64,000 bases of DNA, taken from positions 157,290,166 to 157,354,165 of the forward strand of contig CM076854.1 of the NCBI GenBank assembly GCA_039519185.1, given 5' to 3'. The position numbers and the translations under genes are program-made. Below, in pieces: positions 57,370 to 64,000 of the stretch. How positions within the stretch are numbered: position 1 is the first letter of the stretch; the number at the start of each line of letters is the position of its first letter. The stretch is from Astragalus membranaceus (taxonomy: Eukaryota > Streptophyta > Magnoliopsida > Fabales > Fabaceae). The notes beneath the pieces are model-generated. The model was not told where the DNA came from. It saw only the letters and a list, made by a program, of their open reading frames with translations, and searched no databases.

Positions 57370-58795
57370 AACAGTTTCCGACGATTTTCAGGTACAGTTT
57401 CTATAACAGTTTCGGGAAATCGTCGAGTTTCTATAACAGTTTCTCTTCAGGTATAGTTTCTATAACAGAATGCAATAAACTTAGGAAGATGAAGATGGCA
57501 GATAAGTATAGCTTGTGTTAGCAAAAAGAGTTCTTCTGCAAAGTTATTTTTGTTTTGGTTTGCAAAGCTGCAAAAGAAGAAGAAATGCTTCCAATCCATA
57601 TATAGTACAATATTAGAATTAACCAACATTTTCATCTATTTGGTCAGAAAGATTGTAGAATAATGCATGCAATTAGTTGAGGAACCCCAATGCCTTATTG
57701 GCACCAATAAGCATGTTCTTGTGTTAAGCAACCAATTACTTAAATATCCAATTATTGTAAGTTGGAAAACTATAGGTTGGAAAATCATAATTAAGTACAT
57801 TTTCATTATCATATATACTAATTAGCTAGGAAAACTATAGGTTGGAAAATAAATAAATAAATCAAATTCACCTTAATCTCTTGTGTATTTCGGAGATCCG
57901 GGTTTGTAATGATTTGGCTTGATAACTTAAATCCTGCAGAGAGCCAGTTAGTAAAAGATATAATAAAGCCAGTGCAAAGCCACCATTCAGTAATCTGAAC
58001 ACACCTAACATGAAGAGCAAAGCCAGTGCAAAGCCAGTGCAATGCCACCATTCAGAAATCACCTGGAATATACATGAACAACACAATGCCCAATTATCAG
58101 AATCCACCAAAGTAGATGCATGCCTAAGAGCATGTGATACCCAGTTAATAATTCAGAAAATCAGGTAACATAAATGAAAATACAATGTAACATTGAGTAG
58201 AATAATGATTTATTACTCATAGAGTGGTAGTTCCTCAATCCAAGTAATACTGAAAAATAAGGCAAATGTGCAAATGATCCAGACGCAACAATAAAAAACA
58301 GCTACACTTCATATCAGGTTTAAAACTGAATTTACAAAACTTTATACCAATAGTCAAACTGAATTTACAAACAGAAAAATGTCAAACTGAATTTACAAAA
58401 CTTAGCAATTCAGAAAATTGATTTTGCAAAAGCATAACCACAAGTTAACACCAAATAGTTAACACCAAATATACACAAACTAATTACCAATAATACTGCT
58501 TCCTTTTTAGATAGTATCAATATGTTTTTGGACCAATATGCATTGGAGAAACAATATACCATCCTATTCTTCACCTTCTCGCTGTCTCAGTCTTTCCAGT
58601 CAACCTTCTCTCATTTCCTTCTCCATATGCCCCAGTCACCTGTTAGGGTTAAAACCAAAACAATTAGTATAAGTAATTCACATTGAATTAGAAATAATGC
58701 CAACTTGGTAAATCATATGACCCCACTTTCTAGAGCAATTTTAACATTACAGATTATATTGAATATAGCTACTGAAGAGTGTTAAAATAAGACTC
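57370..58795. other. Non-coding CACTA interior
   Basis: 57365-57470 contains four copies of a GTTTCTATAACAG word with CGACGATTTTC. 57960-58055 has repeated AAAGCCAGTGCAA / GCCACCATTCAG units. Otherwise AT-rich and probably intron or flank of captured genes. Confidence 0.45.
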
Positions 58796-59640
58796 TACCT
58801 AATGCCAACTTGCTCTTTCTTATCCTTGTTCTTTTCGATGAATTCTATGATGTCTTCCTTTGTCCTGCCACCTTCGTATTGTGATACTTCTCCACTTGCT
58901 TTCTTGAAGTACAAAGTTGGGTAACCTTGGACCTCAAAGGTTTCGCTTGGGACATCGTTGGCAGTAGCATCCTGGAAAGTTGTACAAATTATGCAGATTA
59001 AAGTCGGCAAGAAACAAAGTAAAATGATACATTCATTAAAATGCATAATCATCAATGTTGAAAACTAGATAGAAATCTTACGAATTTAGCAATAATAACA
59101 TCAGCATCATTTTGGAAAGAGACAGCAACTTCATCCAAAATTGGAGCCAGCTTTTTGCAATGACCACACCATGGAGCATAAAACTCAATCAAAACTGCAA
59201 CATGTTAGTAATTAGTAATTATGTTATTGAATATCAAGGCATAGAACTAGTTAATAAAAGCGATGTATGAGATATATATAGTATATAATAAGAAAAAACA
59301 ATGAAGCTTACCATTCTTCCCTGAGTTGAAAACTATGTCCTGAAGAGTGCTTCCAACAACCACTTTAACAGATTCGTTGTTAGTTTCGGGAACAGGTTCA
59401 GACTTAACATATGGTGCGACATTTCCATCCTGAAATATTTAGAAAGGAAAAAAAGAGACGATAAAATTTATATTCTCCAACAAGACAAAGAACAGCCAAA
59501 TAAAATATTAAAGAGTTTACAAGATTGATATATCCTAACTAAGCAATCAGCTACTAATAGAAATGAGCTATACCTTGTATGACTTCAACCAAGTAGAAAT
59601 TTGATATAAATTTCCATATCTTTGTAATATTGCCATATCT
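58796..59640 (-). pseudogene. Captured protein disulfide isomerase fragment, four exons
   Basis: Minus-strand exons at about 59579-59640 (ISTWLKSYK), 59312-59429 (DGNVAPYVKSEPVPETNN, VGSTLQDIVFNSGKN), 59082-59194 (IEFYAPWCGHCKKLAPILDE) and 58796-58971 (TFEVQGYPTLYFKKASGE, then YEGGRTKEDIIEFIEKNKD). Junctions follow GT-AG. This is the second catalytic thioredoxin domain of plant PDI with the active site CGHC, normally an endoplasmic-reticulum oxidoreductase. The N-terminal domains and the C-terminal KDEL retention signal are absent; the last exon runs into GIR then a stop just past a donor-like GTAGAG. The first exon listed has diverged (RYGNLYQ). Confidence 0.88.
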
Positions 59641-59934
59641 TAAAAAGAGAAAAGAATAAGAGACTATCTGTCAAATTAATGTACTGGATAATTTCATAAA
59701 CAAGCTTCAAAAGTCTTGAAACTGGGAAAGGGGAAACAAGGATGATTCAAAGTACTGAAAATTGAGAATAAAATATCATTTATAGATGATAAGCAATCAT
59801 TTAACCAATAATCATCACCTTAGCAACAATGCATGGCTTCCACAAGAAACCTAATGATTTATTTATGATAAAAAGAAACCAAAAAAAAGCTAAAAACATC
59901 TGTGATTTGAGAGAATCAGCAAAGCATAAAAATC

Positions 59935-60465
59935 CAATGCAACCCAAATTACTGGTGTTGGTACAATCAGATTCTCTGGGAGGATTGGACAGATTCCTAT
60001 TCAGATACTAGTGGATGGTGGTAGCTCTGAGAATTTTGTACAGCCTAGGATTGTGCAGTGTTTGAAACTACCCGTGGAACCAGTGCCCAGCTTTAGAGTG
60101 TTAATTGGGAATGGCCAATATATGCAAACAGAAGGGTGGATTGAGAAACTCTCAGTGCAAGTGCAGGGGAATGAATTAACACTACCAGTTTATGTTCTTC
60201 CTGTGGTTGGGGCAGATCTGATATTGGGATCATCATGGCTAGCTACATTGGGACCACATGTGGTTGATTATGCCACTGCAGTGCTTAAATTCTTCTATGA
60301 AAACAAGTTTGTAGTGCTGAAAAGTGACAGGAAAGAACAACCTACAGAAGCACAACTCCATCAGTTGAAGAGTAAAAGGTGCCTACTTACAGTAGCAAAA
60401 CAACATGACCAGCTAACAGAAAATCATATGCCTTTAAGGAAACAACTATTCTACAAACTTGAAGA
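59935..60465 (+). pseudogene. Ty3/gypsy protease fragment inside the CACTA element
   Basis: Plus-strand open frame with LVDGGSSENFVQPRI (aspartic protease DGGS variant of plant gypsy elements), FRVLIGNGQYMQTEG and GADLILGSSWLATLGPHVVD. There is no adjacent RT. It lies in what was an intron or flank between the PDI and CNOT4-like pieces, so it was either carried in with a host gene or inserted before capture. No LTR or target duplication seen. Confidence 0.8.
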
Positions 60466-60477
60466 GATTATACTTAC

Positions 60478-60872
60478 ACACTGCAAGTATCATTTGGAAA
60501 CTGTTGAATGACACCAGCTGCCGTCCGTGACATTGACACTTTCAATACCTTCCCATACTGACCAAAATACTCTACTTTCTGGAGAAGCTGCAAAAATACT
60601 GATATGAATAAGGTTTCTCTAAGGACAACAGACCCAAAAAACCAAAGGAAAAAAATAGAACATGTGAGCAAGACGGTAAGATTCAGGTACTCAAGAGTGG
60701 AGGAGGTAAAAATTTTACATCTTCATCTGCCAGATTGAGAGGTAATCCAACTATGTAAACAAGGTTCCGCTGAATCACTCGCACACTACTGAGCTGCTTC
60801 CGTCCATCGAAAGATTTAGACTTCGTTTTCTGACTCTTCATCTTTTTCTCCGTGTTCATTCCATTCAACAAT
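60478..60872 (-). pseudogene. Captured CNOT4-like (CCR4-NOT E3 ligase) fragment, two exons
   Basis: Minus-strand exon 60719-60872 encodes KKMKSQKTKSKSFDGRKQL then SVRVIQRNLVYIVGLPLNLA; exon 60478-60587 encodes EYFGQYGKVLKVSMSRTAAG and QQFPNDTCSV. Both have GT-AG borders. Together they match the region from the end of the RING-adjacent segment into the RRM of plant NOT4 proteins. The usual LLQRREYF is LLQKVEYF. The RING finger and the rest of the protein are missing. A (CA)n tract lies just upstream. Confidence 0.87.
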
Positions 60873-60876
60873 CTAC

Positions 60877-60880
<4 letters not shown>

Positions 60881-60938
<58 letters not shown>
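60881..60938. repeat. (CA)n(TA)n microsatellite
   Basis: About 24 CA units followed by five TA units, in the captured CNOT4-like intron or upstream flank. Confidence 0.96.
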
Positions 60939-61252
60939 CTCACCAAGAGAAATACATAATGAAAAGGTCTAGTTTGGACGGTCTTAGTATAAATAACTTG
61001 AAAGCTCTAAGAAATAGAAAGTTCTACAACTTAAATTTTCCTTTGATCACACTACTCAAAACATAAAAACTTAATAGGTTTAACAACATTTCAAAGCCTG
61101 CATGAATACTGTTAAGAGAATAACCTCTTACAGGTATAACATATCAATGTTTAGATTGGTTCATCTTTTGTGGTTTTCTCAGTCATTGATAACCTATGTA
61201 TTTTATTTTGATTCAAATTCACCATCAAAAGATTCAAGTGAAGAAGACATAC

Positions 61253-61646
61253 ATTTCCTTGAGATTATCCAAGTCAGTGAACACATTGCCAATGGGTCCA
61301 TATAAGAAGTTGTGGCTTAAATTCCTGCAAGACAAAAGTGGTGATTTTGCTACCATTTTAAAATATCAATAACCATATCAGCATATCATCAATGGAAATC
61401 GATATGAATGTAACTCACAGATGTCTTGGTTTTTTCATGGTTGGTAATGAATGGGGGATATTTTGGCTCAAATAATTGCAAGCCATATTTCTGCGACAAA
61501 GAATCATAATCATCAGAAAAAGCACTGCTAAAGATACAAGTATAAATGCAGGAACAAAATCAACAGAACAGTAGGCTTACATATGTGTGGCATTGGGAGG
61601 TAAACCATATGGTATTTCACCCATTATGTTGTTAGAACTAACATCA
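61253..61646 (-). pseudogene. Captured LRR exons of a STRUBBELIG-like receptor kinase
   Basis: Three minus-strand exons with GT-AG borders: 61581-61646 (DVSSNNIMGEIPYGLPPN), 61419-61490 (MACNYLSQNIPHSLPTM) and 61253-61324 (LSHNFLYGPIGNVFTDLDN). The last two are exactly 72 nt, the one-exon-per-LRR size typical of plant receptor kinases. Codons split consistently across the junctions. The pattern LPPNATHINMACN resembles STRUBBELIG-receptor-family ectodomains. Kinase and membrane segments are absent. Exact family is moderately sure. Confidence 0.78.
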
Positions 61647-62329
61647 CTGAAAAAAACCAGTGATAGGCCGTTGCGTTCCCCGCACTCTCTCTGTCTTCAA
61701 CTTCGTTCACGGCCAGATGCTAGCTCACTCACTCCCTCTGTTTCTCTCCCTCAGTTCTCTCTCTCTCTCTCTCATCGCATTTCTCATCTTCTCTGTCGTG
61801 ATGTGTTGGTGTTACGGTTCTAGGGATTTCAATCCCAAATTCATTTCTCGCTGTCTCCTTCTCTCTCTCTCCCCCACTGTTTTTGTTTCCATCTTTCACT
61901 CTTTTGCGGATATTAGGGATTTTAATCCATGAAGGGGGAGGGTGAGATGCGATGGCGAGGAAGAGAGGGATGTCGAAGAAGCACAAACGCGAAGGAAATG
62001 AGATTGGGGCGAAGATGAGTAAAAGAGAGCAGTTTTGCGTGGCAGATCTATGGAGGATGTTTGGATGCGGTGGTGTAGGGCGGAGGTGGTGACAGAGACG
62101 TAAGGAGAGGGAGAGTGGAAGGCAGAGGAAGAGGGAGAACGAGAGACTGTCTTCGTAGCCTTGGAGCACGATTGCGATGGAGGAGGTAGGCGGTGGAGGG
62201 CTACGGAGGGTGGAAGAGAGTGAGGGAGAGAACGACGCAGTACGGAGGGTGGAGGAGAGTGAGGGAGAGAACGACGCAGGAGAGTGACTGAATGGGGTTC
62301 GAGGGAAGACTTGAGTTTTAATTGGGTTA
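61647..62329. other. CT/GA-rich CACTA interior
   Basis: Pyrimidine-rich then purine-rich on the plus strand (61660-61900 and 61930-62290), with a direct repeat of about 50 bp at 62205-62290 (GGAGGGTGGA...GAGAACGACGCAG). Open frames on both strands (for example 61729-62448 minus) are long because of the bias; I recognise no protein. It could be a captured 5' UTR or first exon. Confidence 0.4.
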
Positions 62330-62543
62330 TTTAGTTTGCGACGACATTTTAGCGTTTTCCGACGGACATAGCCGTCGCAAATTTGCGACGAAACACGTTT
62401 TCGTCGGAAACGTAAGCGGGAAACTAAGCGCCCTTTTCTCCTGAACATTTGCGACGACTTTTTCGTCAGAAATCCGTCGGAAATTGCGACGAATAAAAGT
62501 TCGTCGGAAAAAATGGCAGGAAAAAGCCCTTATTCTTGTAGTG
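62330..62543. repeat. CACTA right terminal inverted repeat and subterminal repeats
   Basis: TTTGCGACG and TCCGACGG words inverted relative to the left end, finishing TTCTTGTAGTG. Confidence 0.85.
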
Positions 62544-62546
62544 ATT

Positions 62547-63275
62547 AGTAGAGGTTTTTCAGACAGGCGTCAGAGGCTGTACTTTTCAGGGGTTTCCTGG
62601 TGAGGGATTCTGGCTTGATGGTTTCTCATATATGTAGTATGCCGATGATACTTTTCTTGTGGGGACGCCAGCGGAGCAGAATTTGTGGACTATGAAGGCG
62701 GTTCTGAGCTGCTATTGGAGTTGAAGGTAAATTTTTCTAAGAACATTATCGTGGGAGTTAATGTGAGCCCTCTCTTTCTTTCTTTGGCTGAAAGGTTCCT
62801 ACACTGTAACATCGGGGCGATGCCTTTCAAGTACCTGGGGCTTCCAGTTGGGGCGAATCCCCATAGGTTGGCTACCTGGGAACCTTTGGTGGGTCTTCTA
62901 CGGAGTAGGATCTACTCTTGAAAGAATAGGTTCATTAGTTTTAAGGGTCGAATTGTCCTCCTGAATTCGGTCCTCAATAGTATCCCTATTTTCTTCCTCT
63001 CCTATTTCAAGATTCCTATGGGAGTTTGGAGGAAATTGGTTCGATTGCAGAGGGATATTTGTTGTGGGGTGGTTGCTCGGGTCGGATGAAAATTCCTTGG
63101 GTGTGTTGGTCTGAAGTGTGCAAGTCGAAGAGTGGGGGCGGTCTTGGGGTCAAGGATCTGAGAGCCTTTAATCTGAGTTTGTTTGGGTAAGTGGCGATGG
63201 AGGCTGTCAGTTGGGAATGGCTCTGTTTGGCGGGATATCCTAGTTGCAAAGTACAGGGAGGTAGTGACTAGGACA
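62547..63275 (+). pseudogene. LINE (L1-type) reverse-transcriptase remnant
   Basis: In shifting plus-strand frames: RT catalytic YADD at 62638-62649, then LKVNFSKNIIVGVNVS, FKYLGLPVGANPHRLATW, RIVLLNSVLNSIPIFFLSYF and KIPWVCWSEVCKSKSGGGLG. This is the C-terminal half of a plant LINE RT and beyond. Several stops and shifts (for example SRIYS-stop) show decay. The left end is lost at the CACTA insertion and the right end is cut by the second CACTA element. No matching 5' part is seen left of 44776. Confidence 0.88.
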
Positions 63276-64000
63276 CACTACTAGAAATTCGCTAAATAGT
63301 GACTGATTTAGCGACCAAAAAAATCGGTCACTTTAGCGACCGATTTAGAGACCGATTCAATAGGTATAAAAGACTTTTTGCTTAGTGACCGATTTTTCGG
63401 TCGCTAGCTTTAGAGACCGCTTTTTCGGTCACTAGTAGCGACCGATTTAGAGACCATTTTATAAGTTTTAAAATACTTTTGGTTTAGCGGCTGATTTTAT
63501 GGTCGCTGACATTTGTGACTGATTTTTCGGTCACCGATCTTCCACCAAAAAATTATGTTCCCTCTTTTTTTTAACAAAAAAAATTATTTCCCACCTTTTT
63601 TTTAACAAAATTTAGTTCCCTCTTTTTCCTAAAAAAAATTAGTTCCCACTTCCCTCATTTTCCTCAAACAATTTTTTTTTACTTTCCAATACCTCTTTTT
63701 CCTCCAAAAAAAAGGAATTATGTTTTCACTTAATTCTTTTCCCAGTAACATTCACGTTCCTCTTTCTCGCATAAGGCTTCCTCACCCTGTTTCTCCCAGT
63801 AACATTCACGCATACCAGTTCCTCTTTCTCTCACACCACGACCCATTTCGTTCCTTTCGTCTTTCTCCCACGACAACCAACCACCATGAAGTCGCAACCC
63901 TCTTCTCTATGTGCTCTCTCTTCGTGACTCCGAGACCACTAGGGAAGCTTCCGTTTGCCGTTCGCCGTTTGTCGTTTGCCGTTCGTAACTCCGAGACCTT
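63276..64000. mobile_element. Second CACTA element, left end; continues beyond the window
   Basis: Starts CACTACTAGAAATTCGC. Subterminal repeats use GCGACCGATTT / AAATCGGTCAC words in both orientations to about 63540, different from the first CACTA element. It lies within the LINE remnant. From about 63540 on the sequence is T-rich and then CCGTTTGCCGTTCG-like repeats at the window edge; no gene recognised. Confidence 0.8.

Larger units (their letters stand above)
44776..62543. mobile_element. Large non-autonomous CACTA transposon (Pack-CACTA), 17.8 kb, TSD ATT
   Basis: Left end CACTACAAGAAAATCG at 44776; right end CTTGTAGTG at 62543 is the inverted CACTACAAGAA. ATT flanks both ends (44773-44775, 62544-62546), the 3-bp duplication of CACTA elements. 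Both subterminal regions (44776-45020 and 62330-62543) are built from the same words, TCCGACGG and CGTCGCAAA, in opposite orientation. No transposase (TNPD/TNPA-like) frame is present, so it would need a helper. The interior holds fragments of host genes with introns, mostly on the minus strand, and a 10.5 kb LTR element that inserted later. Without that insertion it would be about 7.2 kb. The possibility of two separate elements sharing ends by chance is small but not excluded. Confidence 0.82.

Noticed and set aside
61729..62448. 239-codon minus-strand frame in the CACTA element
   Set aside because: Purine/pyrimidine-biased, rich in Ser/Arg/Pro and running into the subterminal repeats; no recognisable domain.

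Overview
The window is plant nuclear DNA, most likely from a legume (inference). Its genes have introns with GT-AG junctions, it carries a plant UGT73-type glycosyltransferase pair and a nuclear tRNA-Phe, and it is dominated by plant transposon families, including an Ogre-like LTR element with a tRNA-Arg-like primer site of the kind common in legumes. I see no bacterial-style operons, rRNA or CRISPR. Only four loci look like ordinary host genes: the 3' part of a SHOOT GRAVITROPISM 6 (SGR6/MROH1-like) HEAT-repeat gene (1211-5580, +), two intronless UGT73-like glucosyltransferases facing each other (11664-13136, + and 41974-43449, -), and a tRNA-Phe(GAA) (41578-41650, +). Most remaining open frames are transposon coding debris or shadows.

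Layout. 1-60 is the end of a Stowaway-like MITE. 1211-5580 holds the last nine exons of SGR6. 6371-8153 has two SINEs with target-site duplications and a foldback element. 7283-8690 plus 11066-13136 is a UGT gene with its 5' flank, split by a solo LTR (8696-11065, TSD CTCTT). 13252-19468 is a decayed Ty3/gypsy Tat-type fragment into which a 5.2 kb Ty1/copia element (14064-19261, TSD CATTG) inserted. 19466-22560 is a third copy of the UGT 5' flank without a UGT gene, interrupted by two head-to-tail Helitrons (19758-22126) and a MITE. 22870-39311 holds remnants of older LTR elements, into which a young 10.2 kb Tekay-type chromovirus (26608-36781, TSD ATATA) inserted. That chromovirus itself carries a 1.5 kb solo LTR in its integrase region. 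40166-41476 looks like another Helitron, followed by the tRNA gene, the second UGT and its 5' flank in inverted orientation.

44776-62543 is best read as one 17.8 kb non-autonomous CACTA transposon: matching CACTACAAGAA ends, matching subterminal repeats and an ATT target duplication. Inside are intron-containing fragments of several unrelated host genes: phospholipase C, a protein disulfide isomerase, a CNOT4-like RNA-binding protein, a STRUBBELIG-like LRR kinase, clathrin heavy chain and one unidentified exon. A very young 10.5 kb Ogre-like non-coding LTR element (46597-57143, TSD AACAT) has inserted into it. Each of that element's LTRs contains what looks like the terminal exon of another host gene in antisense. 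62547-63275 is a LINE reverse-transcriptase remnant broken by a second CACTA element that runs off the window end.

The two UGTs are about 90 percent identical by eye and share promoter blocks, so they arose by an inverted segmental duplication that also left an orphan 5' flank copy between them. The transposons date the events: the SINE and foldback element in copy 1 are absent from the other copies. I found no new defence or biosynthetic system; the most unusual structure is the multi-gene-capturing CACTA element with its nested exon-carrying LTR element.
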